A DNA stretch of 64,000 nucleotides from Paenibacillus sp. FSL H7-0331. Lineage in GTDB: Bacteria; Bacillota; Bacilli; Paenibacillales; NBRC-103111. The position numbers were made by a program, and so were the translations under genes. A model generated the notes under the pieces. The model did not search any database. It saw only the letters and a program-made list of their open reading frames with translations, and was not told where the DNA came from. How positions within the stretch are numbered: position 1 is the stretch's first letter; each line of letters starts with the position of its first letter. Positions 27,423 through 37,405 of the stretch are shown piece after piece. The stretch is taken from positions 59,418-123,417 of the forward strand of contig NZ_MRTH01000023.1 in the NCBI RefSeq assembly GCF_001956045.1. The letters run 5' to 3'.

Positions 27423-28121
27423 ATGGGAACCGGTCCAAAGGAAGTAACGATGAAATCGATCAAACGGGAAACGATGTCCAAGCAGGTGGTTGATCAGATT
27501 ATCGAGCTGCTGACGAGTGGACAGCTTCATCCTGGAGATAAGCTGCCGACGGAGGCCGAGCTTACGGATAAGCTGTTTGTCAGCAGACCGGTTCTCCGCG
27601 AAGCGTTAAGCTCATTGGAGACGATGGGGATGATCCAGAGGAAGACACGCGAAGGCACTTTTTTTTCCAATAAGATTGGCAGTAAGCCTTTTTCGATTAT
27701 GCTGGCTTTGTCAGCAGGGGATATTCCTGCCGTGATGGAAGCAAGAATGTCCTTGGAGCTGGGCTTGGTCACGATGGCCGCGGAGAAAATTACCGATAGC
27801 CAGCTGGAGCAATTGGCTGAGATTCTGCGTGCGACAGCTCTAAGCAAACAAGGCTATGTGGGACTGGACAAGGAATTTCACCGAACGATTGCCTATAGCG
27901 CCAACAATCCGATTCTTGAAGGCAGTATCGACCCGCTGTTGAATATGTTTGATGAAATTGAGAAGCAAATTCCTACGGTGGATCGTGATCATAGGGCGAC
28001 CATGCAGGAGCACCAAGCGATATTTGAGGCGCTTCAGCAGCATAATCCGCTTGCAGCGCATTCAGCCATGTATCACCATCTCAACCATGTCCGATCAAAA
28101 GTGTTGAAGAGTCTGGGATAA
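27423..28121 (+). CDS. GntR/FadR-subfamily regulator of the glucarate operon
   Basis: The 232-residue protein has an N-terminal winged HTH (residues ~15-80; LPTEAELTDKLFVSRPVLRE) and an all-helical FCD effector domain (residues ~95-225) with metal-site residues in LDKEFHRTIAYS and EHQAIFEALQQH. GGGGGGA precedes ATG. It is the first gene of the operon leading to glucarate catabolism, an arrangement equivalent to B. subtilis YcbG. It is likely a repressor relieved by glucarate/galactarate or a pathway intermediate (inference). Confidence 0.9.
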   Translation: MGTGPKEVTMKSIKRETMSKQVVDQIIELLTSGQLHPGDKLPTEAELTDKLFVSRPVLREALSSLETMGMIQRKTREGTFFSNKIGSKPFSIMLALSAGDIPAVMEARMSLELGLVTMAAEKITDSQLEQLAEILRATALSKQGYVGLDKEFHRTIAYSANNPILEGSIDPLLNMFDEIEKQIPTVDRDHRATMQEHQAIFEALQQHNPLAAHSAMYHHLNHVRSKVLKSLG

Positions 28122-28193
28122 GCCGATGTGAATGGCATCTATGTAACCGAAACCGTATTAGTGAATGAAATCATGAAGGGTGGAGAAATGAAC

Positions 28194-29117
28194 ATGAATC
28201 AGGTCAGACAATCACCAACAGGAATTTTGGGATTTCCCGTAGCACCGATGGATCAACACGGCAAGCTGGACGAGAAAGCTTTGGAGGCGAATATTCAATT
28301 TTTGATCAAGGAGGGCTTGTCGTCCATATTCATAGCATGCGGATCTGGTGAGTTTCATGCGCTGTCTCACCGTGATTACAAGTCGATGGTTGAAGTGGCT
28401 GTTGCTACCGCCAAAGGCAAGGTGCCTGTCTATACCGGAGTTGGCGGTAATATAAGCCATGCTTTGGAATTAACGGAGCTGTCGGCTGAGCTTGGGGTTG
28501 ACGGGTATCTGATTTTGCCACCGTATTTGATAGAGCCGGAGCAGGAGGGGCTGTACCAATATTTGAATGCAATTATCCAAAGTACGGACTTGAATGCGAT
28601 CGTGTATCAGCGGGATAACTGTGTATGTTCTTTGGAAACGCTTCAACGGTTGCTGGAATCCCCTCAGCTTGTCGGTTTGAAGGACGGCTTGGGCAACATG
28701 GATTTGAATATTGAGATGACACAAACCATTGGTAAACGCCTGGAGTGGCTCAATGGGATGCCGATGGCTGAGGTCACAATGCCTGCTTATGTAAATCTGG
28801 GCTTCAGAACGTATTCTTCTGCGATTTCCAATTATATACCGCATATTTCGGCGCTGTTCTTCGATGCCTTGCTGAGCCACAATGACGACCTGCTCCATGA
28901 GCTGTATGAGCATGTAATCCTGCCGATTAACAAAATTCGCAAGCAAAGAAAAGGTTATGCCGTTGCTTTAATTAAAGCGGGTATGGAAATCGTCGGTCAT
29001 CCGGTTGGTACTACTGTTCGTGCACCGATCATTCAGGTGGAAAAAGATCATTACGATAAGCTGGCTCAAATTATCCAGGTTGCTTTCGAGAAGTTTCCAA
29101 AGGCAGCGAAATCATAA
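28194..29117 (+). CDS. kdgD: 5-dehydro-4-deoxyglucarate dehydratase
   Basis: The 307-residue protein belongs to the DapA/NAL TIM-barrel superfamily. The Schiff-base lysine is Lys163 in LVGLKDGLGNMDLN; the catalytic Tyr is in NAIVYQRDN. The GSGEFHALSHRDY and PVGTTVRAP blocks are typical of this subfamily. It converts 5-keto-4-deoxyglucarate to 2,5-dioxopentanoate (alpha-ketoglutaric semialdehyde), water and CO2. ATG at 28194 lies eight bases after GGAG; earlier in-frame ATGs at 28128 and 28188 have poor spacing. The length matches B. subtilis YcbC. It is followed by the dehydrogenase that uses its product. Confidence 0.93.
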   Translation: MNQVRQSPTGILGFPVAPMDQHGKLDEKALEANIQFLIKEGLSSIFIACGSGEFHALSHRDYKSMVEVAVATAKGKVPVYTGVGGNISHALELTELSAELGVDGYLILPPYLIEPEQEGLYQYLNAIIQSTDLNAIVYQRDNCVCSLETLQRLLESPQLVGLKDGLGNMDLNIEMTQTIGKRLEWLNGMPMAEVTMPAYVNLGFRTYSSAISNYIPHISALFFDALLSHNDDLLHELYEHVILPINKIRKQRKGYAVALIKAGMEIVGHPVGTTVRAPIIQVEKDHYDKLAQIIQVAFEKFPKAAKS

Positions 29118-29170
29118 ACGAAATCACATCCTATACAGCATCATAATTTGATAAGACAAGGAGACCGACC

Positions 29171-30637
29171 ATGAGCAGCCCGACTGAAATTCCGGCTTAT
29201 TTAAACTATATCAATGGACAATGGACACCGGCATCTACAGGTGAAGTGGAGGTTCGCAGCAATCCAGCCAACACCAGCGACAAGCTGGGGACGATCGCTA
29301 TGTCCTCTCTGGACGATTTGAACCTGGCGGTGTCGAGTGCCAAGCAGGCATCCCGAGCGTGGAAAAAGCTGTCAGGCAGCGCACGCGGTGATTACTTATT
29401 CAAGGCCGCCGCTATTCTGGAAAGCAGAGTGGATGAAATTGCCGAAACAATGACCAGAGAAATGGGCAAAACGTTTCCAGAGGCCAAGGGTGAAACCATG
29501 CGGGGTGTTGCCATATTACGCTATTATGCGGGAGAAGGCATGCGTTCAATCGGAGATGTGATCCCTTCCACAGACAGTGAAGCGCTGATGCTGACCACAC
29601 GGGTCCCGCTCGGCGTAGTAGGTGTGATCACGCCGTGGAATTTTCCGGTTGCGATTCCGATCTGGAAAATGGCTCCGGCCTTGATCTACGGCAATACCGT
29701 AGTCATCAAACCTGCGGCAGAAACGGGAATTACAGGCGCCAAGGTGATAGAGTGCTTTGCAGCAGCCGGTTTTCCAGCAGGAGTTGTGAATTTGATCAAC
29801 GGCTCGGGTCCCGTCATCGGTCAAGCATTGGTTGAGCACCCTGATGTCCATGGTATTACGTTTACCGGTTCAGGAGCAGTTGGCAAACGGATCGGACAGT
29901 GGGCCTTGGCTCGCGGCGCCAAGTACCAGCTGGAAATGGGCGGCAAAAATCCGGTGATCGTCACAGCCGATGCCAATCTGGATCTTGCCGTGGAAGCTAC
30001 CATTAGCGGGGGCCTGCGCTCCACAGGACAGAAATGTACAGCAACGAGCCGGGTTATTGTTCAGAGCGAGGTGTATGAGGTCTTTCAAGACAAGCTGCTG
30101 CAAAAGGTACAGCAAATCACTGTAGGCGACGGCATGAAGGACGGCATCTGGATGGGACCTTGTGCGAACGAGAATCAACTGAATAAAGTGCTTTCTTACA
30201 TAGAGAAGGCCAAGTCAGAAGGCGGGAAGCTGGTAGCTGGAGGAAATCGCCTGCAGGGAGAAGGCTATGATCAGGGGTATTTTGTCCAACCGACGGTTTT
30301 CTCAGATGTAACGACGGACATGACGATTGCCCAGGAGGAAATTTTTGGACCTGTGCTTGCACTGATGAAGGTGGATTCCGTAGAAGAAGCATTAGCGCTT
30401 GCCAATGATGTGGAGTATGGACTTAGTGCCTCGATATTTACTACGCGGATTGATCACATGCTGTCCTTTATCAACGAGATGGAAGCAGGTCTTGTGCGCA
30501 TTAATGCGGAAAGCGCTGGAGTTGAGCTGCAGGCACCGTTCGGCGGGATGAAGCAATCGAGTTCTCATTCTCGTGAGCAGGGACGCGCAGCTATAGAGTT
30601 TTATACATCGATTAAAACAGTTTTTATCAAATCCTAG
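29171..30637 (+). CDS. Alpha-ketoglutaric semialdehyde dehydrogenase (ALDH family)
   Basis: The 488-residue aldehyde dehydrogenase has catalytic Cys289 ([10 protein letters not shown]), general-base Glu255 ([10 protein letters not shown]), and the conserved [20 protein letters not shown] motif. The C-terminal [17 protein letters not shown] is characteristic of YcbD-type enzymes. It oxidises 2,5-dioxopentanoate to 2-oxoglutarate with NAD(P)+. The gene order dehydratase-dehydrogenase-GudD supports this specific role. GGAGACC precedes the start, 53 bases after the previous stop. Confidence 0.93.
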   Translation: MSSPTEIPAYLNYINGQWTPASTGEVEVRSNPANTSDKLGTIAMSSLDDLNLAVSSAKQASRAWKKLSGSARGDYLFKAAAILESRVDEIAETMTREMGKTFPEAKGETMRGVAILRYYAGEGMRSIGDVIPSTDSEALMLTTRVPLGVVGVITPWNFPVAIPIWKMAPALIYGNTVVIKPAAETGITGAKVIECFAAAGFPAGVVNLINGSGPVIGQALVEHPDVHGITFTGSGAVGKRIGQWALARGAKYQLEMGGKNPVIVTADANLDLAVEATISGGLRSTGQKCTATSRVIVQSEVYEVFQDKLLQKVQQITVGDGMKDGIWMGPCANENQLNKVLSYIEKAKSEGGKLVAGGNRLQGEGYDQGYFVQPTVFSDVTTDMTIAQEEIFGPVLALMKVDSVEEALALANDVEYGLSASIFTTRIDHMLSFINEMEAGLVRINAESAGVELQAPFGGMKQSSSHSREQGRAAIEFYTSIKTVFIKS

Positions 30638-30686
30638 CTCGCGGGCTCACCGTTCTTCCAAACTTGAATAGGAGTGGAGTGACACT

Positions 30687-32042
30687 ATGAATGCTCAACT
30701 GACACAGGACAGCGCTCAGGGAACACCGATGATTACGGAAATGCGGGTTATTCCTGTTGCGGGCCATGACAGCATGCTGCTCAATCTGAGCGGCGCGCAT
30801 AGTCCTTATTTTACAAGAAATGTGGTTATTCTTAAGGATAATGCAGGGCGAACCGGGATTGGCGAGGTGCCTGGAGGCGAGCGGATTCGGCAAACGCTGG
30901 AGGATGCCAAGGCGCTCGTTATCGGTCAATCAATAGGGACGTATAACCAAATTCTCAGTAAGGTACGCAGGAGCTTTGCTGATAGGGATGCGGGCGGGCG
31001 GGGCTTGCAAACCTTTGACTCGCGGATTACGATTCATGCGGTTACAGCTCTTGAGGCTGCATTACTCGATCTACTGGGCCAATACCTCGGCGTACCTGCT
31101 GCTGCCCTACTGGGAGAGGGCCAGCAGCGCGAGTCCGTGGAAATGCTCGGTTATCTGTTCTACATTGGGGATCGCAGCAAGACGGATTTGCCATACCTGA
31201 GTGACCTGGAGGCTGAGGACGATTGGCTGCGTCTGCGTCATGAAGAAGCGCTTACGACAGCGTCCATTGTACGGCTGGCTGAAGCTGCGCATCAACGTTA
31301 CGGCTTCAACGATTTTAAGCTAAAAGGTGGTGTGCTGCGCGGCTCTGAGGAGCTGGAAGCCGTTACAGCGCTGGCTGAGCGTTTCCCACAGGCGAGAATT
31401 ACGCTTGATCCGAACGGCGCGTGGTCGCTAGAGGAAGCCATCCGGCTGTGCCGCGGACAACAGCATGTGCTAGCTTATGCCGAGGATCCATGTGGTGCTG
31501 AACAAGGGTATTCCGGCCGCGAAATCATGGCGGAGTTCAGACGGTCTACCGGACTGCTAACAGCTACGAATATGATTGCCTGCGATTGGCGGGAGATGGG
31601 TCACGCGATTCAATTAGGATCGGTCGATATTCCATTGGCTGATCCGCACTTTTGGACGATGCAGGGCTCGATCCGTGTAGCCCAAATGTGCCATGAATGG
31701 GGATTGACTTGGGGCTCGCACTCGAATAATCATTTTGATATCTCGCTGGCGATGTTTACGCATGTTGCTGCAGCCGCACCTGGACATATTACAGCGATCG
31801 ATACGCATTGGATTTGGCAGGATGGTCAACGACTGACCAAGGAGCCTTTGCGAATTAACGAAGGCAGGATCACGGTTCCGACGAAGCCAGGGCTTGGCAT
31901 TGACATCGATATGGAGCAGCTCGAAAGCGCTCATCGGCTCTACCTGGAGAAGGCACTCGGAGCTCGCGATGATGCAATCGCCATGCAGTATCTGAAGCCC
32001 GGTTGGAAGTTCAATAACAAGCGTCCATGCCTGGTTGACTAA
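30687..32042 (+). CDS. gudD: Glucarate dehydratase
   Basis: The 451-residue enolase-superfamily enzyme has the hallmark residues Lys211 and Lys213 ([10 protein letters not shown]), the metal ligands in ITLDPNGAW and YAEDPCGAE, and His345 in [11 protein letters not shown]. The N-terminal EVPGGERIR and C-terminal [14 protein letters not shown] are near-invariant in GudD. It converts D-glucarate (and L-idarate) to 5-keto-4-deoxyglucarate, the substrate of the kdgD product. GGAGTGGAG precedes ATG. A terminator follows. Confidence 0.97.
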   Translation: MNAQLTQDSAQGTPMITEMRVIPVAGHDSMLLNLSGAHSPYFTRNVVILKDNAGRTGIGEVPGGERIRQTLEDAKALVIGQSIGTYNQILSKVRRSFADRDAGGRGLQTFDSRITIHAVTALEAALLDLLGQYLGVPAAALLGEGQQRESVEMLGYLFYIGDRSKTDLPYLSDLEAEDDWLRLRHEEALTTASIVRLAEAAHQRYGFNDFKLKGGVLRGSEELEAVTALAERFPQARITLDPNGAWSLEEAIRLCRGQQHVLAYAEDPCGAEQGYSGREIMAEFRRSTGLLTATNMIACDWREMGHAIQLGSVDIPLADPHFWTMQGSIRVAQMCHEWGLTWGSHSNNHFDISLAMFTHVAAAAPGHITAIDTHWIWQDGQRLTKEPLRINEGRITVPTKPGLGIDIDMEQLESAHRLYLEKALGARDDAIAMQYLKPGWKFNNKRPCLVD

Positions 32043-32051
32043 TAAATCGTG

Positions 32052-32080
32052 AAAAGGAGGCCAACTGGCGCTCCTTTTTT
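32052..32080 (+). terminator. Terminator of the glucarate operon
   Basis: AAAAGGAG-GCCA pairs with TGGC-CTCCTTTT (one bulged G) and ends in six T. Confidence 0.8.
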
Positions 32081-32156
32081 GTCTTTATCCGTTTGTAGGC
32101 TTATACTGGAAAGGAAAACCATTGTTCCATTTTCCCTTATTTAGAAGGAGGACCTT

Positions 32157-34217
32157 ATGCAATCCATTGATAGAAAAGCTTTGGTAAGCCGGCATCATCC
32201 TATCATCAGAGAACTGAATCCCGTATCACCCCTTACCGTCGGAAATGGCGAGTTTGCTTTTACTGCCGATCTGACAGGCTTGCAAAGCTTTCCGGAATCG
32301 TATCAAATGCCGCTAGGTACGCAATCGCAGTGGGGCTGGCATCAAACGGGAGGCAGCCGGTATAAATTGGAGGATGCGCCCATGCAGTCCTTTGAGACTC
32401 ATGGACGTCAAGTGGAGTATCCATTTGCACCCGGAGATAAGCCGGATATTTTCCACTGGCTGAGACAAAATCCGCATCGTCTGCAGCTGGGGCAGATCGG
32501 GCTTGTGCTCATGACACCGGATGGCCAACGAGTCGGAATTGAACAGCTGGAGCAAACCGAGCAGCAGCTCAACCTGTGGGAGGGCATCCTGACAAGTCAA
32601 TTTACGGTATCAGGAGCTTCTGTCAAAGTGATCACCTGCTGTCATCCTGACTCCGATCAGCTTGGGATCCATATCGAATCCCCGTTAATAGAGGCAGGCT
32701 TGCTACAGCTGTCCATCCAATTCCCTTCGTCAACCATGACTGCGAAGGAATGGCGCAGCGCGCTTGACTTGGAATGGCAGCATGAAACGCATCGCACAGA
32801 GTGGGTGGAGGTATCGGCCAGCAGCGGCACGTTTGAACGGACATTGGACGAGGATCGCTATAAGGTAACCTGCCATTGGAATGAGGGTGACCTGGAGCAG
32901 GAAGGGCCTCATCAGTATCGGATTATTCCCGGGAAAAATGGCCATTCGTTCTCTATTGTGGTCGGATTTATGCCTCATGCAGTTAATCTGATAGCGCTTA
33001 CTTTTGATGAGATTCGGACTGCCAGTATGGAGCATTGGGAGCATTTTTGGCTGAGTGGCGGAGCTGTAGAGCTTGCCGGCAGTACAGATGTGGGTGCGCT
33101 TGAGCTGGAAAGACGTATCGTACTGTCTCAATTCGTAACGGCGATTCATTGCGCGGGATCCCTTCCTCCTCAGGAAACCGGATTATTATATAATTCCTGG
33201 TATGGCAAATTTCACTTGGAAATGCATTGGTGGCATGCGGTGCATTTTGCGTTGTGGGGCCGTACGCATTTGCTTAAAAAAAGTCTTGGATGGTACCGGG
33301 ATATACTGCCGGTAGCACAAAAGCTTGCTCGTGATCAAGGATATCCAGGAGCGAGATGGCCCAAAATGGTTGGACCGGATGGACGGCAAAGCCCTTCCCC
33401 AATCGGGAATTTACTCATCTGGCAGCAGCCGCATCCCATTGTGTATGCAGAGCTCTGTTATCGAGCGGAGCCTACACTGGATACACTGAATGCATTTGCT
33501 GACATCGTCTTGGAATCAGCGGAATTTATGGCTTCCTATGCACACTGGGATGAGCAGGGTGGGCGATATGTGCTCGGCCCGCCGCTGATTCCGGCACAGG
33601 AAAATTTTGCTGCGGAGGAAACATGGAATCCGACCTTTGAGCTGGAATATTGGATACAAGGACTGGAGATCGCTCAGGTGTGGCGTGCACGCCTCGGTAT
33701 GGAACCATCACCGGAATGGAACCGGATTATTGAATTGTTATCCGTGCTTCCTGTTCATAACGGTGTATATATAGCCCACGAAAATCGTCCTGATACTTTC
33801 CTGACGGATAATACCGATCACCCTTCGATGCTCGGTGCATTTGGCATATTGCCAGGCAAAAAGGCGGATCGTTCGATCATGAAAGCGACCCTGCTCAAGG
33901 TGATGCAGGAGTGGAATTGGCAGACCTCCTGGGGCTGGGATTTCCCTATGGCTGCGATGACAGCAGGGCGTCTGGAGGATGGGCGTTTAGCGGTAGACAT
34001 TTTATTGCGGGACGAAGTGAAAAATACATACCTACCTAATGGCCATAATTATCAGAATGCGTCTCTGATGGCTTATTTGCCTGGCAATGGCGGGTTATTG
34101 ACTGCGGTTGCGATGATGGCCTGCGGATGGGATAACGGACCAGCTATCCATGCACCAGGCTTTCCGACCGATGGCACGTGGGAGGTTCGGTTTGAAGGCT
34201 TGTCGAAATGGATGTAA
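32157..34217 (+). CDS. Putative glycosidase with (alpha/alpha)6-barrel (GH65/GH95-like, unclassified)
   Basis: The 686-residue cytoplasmic protein has an N-terminal beta-sandwich (about residues 1-290; LTVGNGEFAFTADLTGLQSF, a start typical of GH65 and GH95 N-domains) and a C-terminal helical barrel (about 300-680; GLLYNSWYGKFHLEMHWWHA, ARWPKMVGPDGRQSPSPIGN, NPTFELEYWIQGLEIA). Trp-Tyr-Gly-Lys-Phe-His-x-Glu-Met and FELEY hold acidic residues that could be catalytic. I cannot assign a named GH family with confidence. AAGGAGG lies five bases before ATG. It follows the glucarate operon terminator, so it has its own expression, perhaps releasing uronic acids or sugars that feed that pathway. Confidence 0.75.
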   Translation: MQSIDRKALVSRHHPIIRELNPVSPLTVGNGEFAFTADLTGLQSFPESYQMPLGTQSQWGWHQTGGSRYKLEDAPMQSFETHGRQVEYPFAPGDKPDIFHWLRQNPHRLQLGQIGLVLMTPDGQRVGIEQLEQTEQQLNLWEGILTSQFTVSGASVKVITCCHPDSDQLGIHIESPLIEAGLLQLSIQFPSSTMTAKEWRSALDLEWQHETHRTEWVEVSASSGTFERTLDEDRYKVTCHWNEGDLEQEGPHQYRIIPGKNGHSFSIVVGFMPHAVNLIALTFDEIRTASMEHWEHFWLSGGAVELAGSTDVGALELERRIVLSQFVTAIHCAGSLPPQETGLLYNSWYGKFHLEMHWWHAVHFALWGRTHLLKKSLGWYRDILPVAQKLARDQGYPGARWPKMVGPDGRQSPSPIGNLLIWQQPHPIVYAELCYRAEPTLDTLNAFADIVLESAEFMASYAHWDEQGGRYVLGPPLIPAQENFAAEETWNPTFELEYWIQGLEIAQVWRARLGMEPSPEWNRIIELLSVLPVHNGVYIAHENRPDTFLTDNTDHPSMLGAFGILPGKKADRSIMKATLLKVMQEWNWQTSWGWDFPMAAMTAGRLEDGRLAVDILLRDEVKNTYLPNGHNYQNASLMAYLPGNGGLLTAVAMMACGWDNGPAIHAPGFPTDGTWEVRFEGLSKWM

Positions 34218-34271
34218 ATGCTAAGTCGCAAGTAGGGCATTCACTATGATAATCGAAAAGAGGTGCCAGTC

Positions 34272-35450
34272 ATGAACACTTTTTCTACGTTCCAGCTACC
34301 GCAGCAAATCATCTATGGTCATCATGCTTTGACCCAGCTAGGACTCCAGACTACTAGACTGGGTAGAACAGCTTTGCTAATCAGTGATCGCATCATGGAG
34401 AAAATCGGGACCGTTCAACAATGCCAGCAGCATTTGGAGGAAGTCGGTATTGTGCCTGTTTGCTATTTGGATGTCAATTCAGAACCGACCGATTTTCATG
34501 TAACCGAAGCTCTTGCTGTTTGTCTGGAGCACCAATGTGATGTCATTATTGCGGTTGGTGGGGGGAGCTGTATAGATGCTGCCAAAGCCGTCTCCGTATT
34601 GGCCACAAATGGTGGACAGCTTGGAGATTATGTGGGTGGTAAAGCTGTGCTATCGGCACCGCCTATTCCGTTGATTGCCATTCCAACGACAGCAGGAACG
34701 GGGTCAGAAATGACTAATGTGACGGTCATCATCAACACACTTAACGATGTGAAAATGATGGTTAAGCACGCTGCCTTTCTTCCAAGCGTAGCCATTGTCG
34801 ATCCTATGCTTACTGTATCAACGCCGCAGAGCGTTACAGCTGCCACGGGAATAGATGCACTCTGTCATGCAATAGAAGCCTACATCTCCCGCAAAGCGCA
34901 GCCGATGACAGATCAATTTGCCCTGTCTGCGATAGCACTGATTTCCCAAAACTTACGTAAAGCCTACACGGATGGTTCAGACCTCGAAGCCAGAGAACAA
35001 ATGGCATTGGCTTCGATGCAGGCAGGGGCTGCTTTCTCTAATGCGTCCGTTACCTTGGTTCATGGGATGTCCCGCCCCATTGGAGCTATTTTTCATGTTC
35101 CACACGGTATCTCGAACGCCATGCTGCTTCCCGCGATATTGGAATTCAGTAAAGATCGTGCTATCGAGAGATTAGCTGTTGTCGGACGTTTATTCCGCCC
35201 CGATTTATCTCAGCTTTCCGATCAGGAAATGGTGGATGTAGCTATTCAAGAAGTGAAGGGGTTATGTAAGGACCTGCAAATAACGAATTTGGAAAGCTGG
35301 GGCATTGACAAGCTGAAATTTCAGGAAGCGGTTTCCAAAATGGCCGTGGATGCTTTGGCTAGTGGAAGCCCTGGTAACAACCCTCGTGTCCCTACGGTTG
35401 AAGAAATGATCGAGCTTTATCATACATGCTATAGATATTCATTCTCTTAA
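34272..35450 (+). CDS. Iron-containing alcohol dehydrogenase
   Basis: The 392-residue group III ADH has the NAD-binding GGGSCIDAAK, the family signature TTAGTGSEMTN, and metal ligands Asp195 and His199 (IDALCHAIE) plus the His residues in LVHGMSRP and HVPHGISNA. ATG at 34272 is preferred to GTG 34263 because AGAGG then has proper spacing. It lies 54 bases after the glycosidase gene and may be co-transcribed with it. It probably interconverts an aldehyde and alcohol with NAD(H); the substrate is unknown. Confidence 0.92.
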   Translation: MNTFSTFQLPQQIIYGHHALTQLGLQTTRLGRTALLISDRIMEKIGTVQQCQQHLEEVGIVPVCYLDVNSEPTDFHVTEALAVCLEHQCDVIIAVGGGSCIDAAKAVSVLATNGGQLGDYVGGKAVLSAPPIPLIAIPTTAGTGSEMTNVTVIINTLNDVKMMVKHAAFLPSVAIVDPMLTVSTPQSVTAATGIDALCHAIEAYISRKAQPMTDQFALSAIALISQNLRKAYTDGSDLEAREQMALASMQAGAAFSNASVTLVHGMSRPIGAIFHVPHGISNAMLLPAILEFSKDRAIERLAVVGRLFRPDLSQLSDQEMVDVAIQEVKGLCKDLQITNLESWGIDKLKFQEAVSKMAVDALASGSPGNNPRVPTVEEMIELYHTCYRYSFS

Positions 35451-35483
35451 CAGGAATGAAAGGAAAACAGATGTCATACAATG

Positions 35484-35509
35484 AAGCCAACTGTCACGAC
35501 AGTTGGCTT
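35484..35509. terminator. Perfect 12-bp hairpin after the alcohol dehydrogenase
   Basis: AAGCCAACTGTC and GACAGTTGGCTT pair perfectly around a 2-base loop. No strong T run follows, so termination may be Rho-independent but weak. Confidence 0.6.
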
Positions 35510-35538
35510 GTTCTGCATTCTATCGAAGCGAAAAATCA

Positions 35539-35566
35539 TTGCAAATTCGCAAAAACATGATATCAT
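35539..35566 (+). promoter_or_regulatory. Candidate promoter of the AT-hook/RHH-like gene
   Basis: TTGCAA and TATCAT are 16 bases apart, ~30 bases before the gene start at 35598. GCGAA and TTCGC arms overlap the -35 and could be an autoregulatory operator. Confidence 0.45.
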
Positions 35567-35597
35567 TTTTTGTAGAACAATAAATAAAGGAGGAGCT

Positions 35598-35987
35598 ATG
35601 AAGGAGCTCACTTTCGAATCATGGCAGCAGTACCTAGCATTTATACAGCATAAGTTTATGCAAAAGGGCCACAAGAAAGGTCTGGAAGGTGATGCGCTTG
35701 CGGAGTACGTGAATAAGCATGAGCAGAATGCCGCTGTAGTCTGGGCAGAAAATGATGGCGATACCTGCATCAAGCAGCAGGGTTATATAACGCTTCTGGT
35801 CTGGAAGGATGAACAGGGTCAACGAAGAATTGGTAGAGGAAGACCGAAAAAGTCGAGCTGCGAAAAGCTCAATCATTCGATCCATGTACGTCTGGATGAT
35901 GCAGCTTATGCGAAATTAAACAGCTATTGCCAGGAAAAAAAGCTCGATTTGTCTGAGGCAATACGATTTTTGATCGATACTTTATAG
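35598..35987 (+). CDS. Hypothetical protein with AT-hook-like and ribbon-helix-helix-like C-terminus
   Basis: The 129-residue protein starts at ATG 35598, five bases after AAAGGAGG; the frame is open back to 35481, but that part covers the hairpin and promoter. Residues ~1-75 are an unrecognised helical region (ESWQQYLAFIQHKFMQKGHK). A basic GRGRPKK motif at about 88 resembles an AT-hook. The C-terminal ~40 residues (HSIHVRLDDAAYAKLNSYCQ, then KKLDLSEAIRFLIDTL) have the beta-helix-helix pattern of CopG/RHH regulators. It is probably DNA-binding; no family is recognised. Confidence 0.7.
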   Translation: MKELTFESWQQYLAFIQHKFMQKGHKKGLEGDALAEYVNKHEQNAAVVWAENDGDTCIKQQGYITLLVWKDEQGQRRIGRGRPKKSSCEKLNHSIHVRLDDAAYAKLNSYCQEKKLDLSEAIRFLIDTL

Positions 35988-36086
35988 CATTGGAATGTAC
36001 ATGTGTTCAGTAGAGCTGAACGAATGCATCTTTGGTGGCAGACATCGTTCAGTTGTTATTCTTATAAAGGTGGTTAACGAATTAGC

Positions 36087-37319
36087 ATGAATAGTTCAAT
36101 TAATAGTACGAAGGCTGCGCCCCAGCCGGTCACTCGGGGGAATAAGCTGTGGATGGTGCTTGTGCTTGGTTCTTTGGCAGCCTTTGCCCCTCTGTCCATT
36201 GATATGTATTTACCAGCGCTGCCTGCAATAGCCGGGGAGTACAGCACCAGCGCGTCACTTGTTCAGCTTAGTCTTACTTTTTTTCTGCTCGGATCTGCAC
36301 TTGGCCAATTGTTTGCCGGGCCGATCAGTGATGTTCGCGGCCGTCGGATGCCACTTCTGGTTGGTCTTGCTCTGTATGCCGTTACTTCGTTGTTATGTGC
36401 ATTCAGCCCTTCGGTCGAAAGCCTGATCATACTCCGTTTTGTCCAGGGACTGGCTGGTTCTGCCGGAATTGTCATCTCTCGTGCAATTGTAAGGGACCTG
36501 TATTCGGGAACGGAGCTGACGAAGTTTTTTACACTTTTGATGCTGGTGAATGGGGTGGCGCCGATCCTTGCTCCGATCGCTGGAGGACAGCTCATGAGGG
36601 TAACCTCCTGGCATGGCGTATTTATCGTATTATGTGTATTGGGTATGGTGATGCTTGCAGCGGTGTTCTTCGGTTTGCGTGAAACGCTGCCGAATCAATT
36701 GCGTTCCAAGGGCGGCATTGGCAACACCTTGTCCACCTTTCGCGGCCTGCTTGTAGACCGTGTGTTCATGGGGTACGCGATTGCGCAAGGGTTAGTTTTT
36801 GCAGCCATGTTTGCTTATATATCGGGCTCACCGTTTGTGCTTCAGGAGATTTTTCATGTATCACCGCAAATGTTTGCCGTATTTTTTGGGATTAACGGTC
36901 TTGGCATCATTATTGCCGGTCAAATCACGGGTAGGCTGGTTGGCCGATTAGGTGAAACGAAGCTGCTGATCACAGGTCTCGGTATTTCATCTTGCGGTGG
37001 TGTACTGCTGCTCCTCATGACCGTAACAGGTGCGGGCTTGTATGCGATTCTGCCAGCTTTATTTATGGTCGTGTCGAGTGTAGGTATCGTATCTTCAACC
37101 GGATTCTCATTAGCGATGCAAAATCAAAGCAAATCCGCGGGCACGGCATCGGCGCTGCTTGGTGTACTCTCGCTCTTGCTGGGTGGCGTTGTAGCCCCGC
37201 TTGTTGGTTTGGGTGGAAGCCAATCTGCCTTACCGATGGGCCTCGTTATTGCCTGCACATCCGTAGGCGCTGTGATCGTATACGTATTGATGGTGCGCCG
37301 CAAAGCACCAGTATCATAA
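36087..37319 (+). CDS. Bcr/CflA-type multidrug efflux MFS transporter
   Basis: The 410-residue protein has 12 predicted membrane helices. Signature stretches are APLSIDMYLPALPAIA in TM1 and GPISDVRGRRMPLLVG after TM2, with the intact MFS motif A, and VQGLAGSAGIVISRAIVRDL in TM4-5, typical of Bcr/CflA drug:H+ antiporters. AAAGGTGG precedes the start. It ends 86 bases before the cNMP-domain ABC exporter in the same direction, so read-through is possible. A small GC-rich hairpin (37322-37336) without a T run lies between them. Confidence 0.92.
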   Translation: MNSSINSTKAAPQPVTRGNKLWMVLVLGSLAAFAPLSIDMYLPALPAIAGEYSTSASLVQLSLTFFLLGSALGQLFAGPISDVRGRRMPLLVGLALYAVTSLLCAFSPSVESLIILRFVQGLAGSAGIVISRAIVRDLYSGTELTKFFTLLMLVNGVAPILAPIAGGQLMRVTSWHGVFIVLCVLGMVMLAAVFFGLRETLPNQLRSKGGIGNTLSTFRGLLVDRVFMGYAIAQGLVFAAMFAYISGSPFVLQEIFHVSPQMFAVFFGINGLGIIIAGQITGRLVGRLGETKLLITGLGISSCGGVLLLLMTVTGAGLYAILPALFMVVSSVGIVSSTGFSLAMQNQSKSAGTASALLGVLSLLLGGVVAPLVGLGGSQSALPMGLVIACTSVGAVIVYVLMVRRKAPVS

Positions 37320-37405
37320 ATTCAGGCGCGGCCTGACCAAGCTATCGTTTACAGCTGTCATGAACTGCTGTAATCTATAGCTATTGGAAGGCGGGCGATA
37401 TTCTC

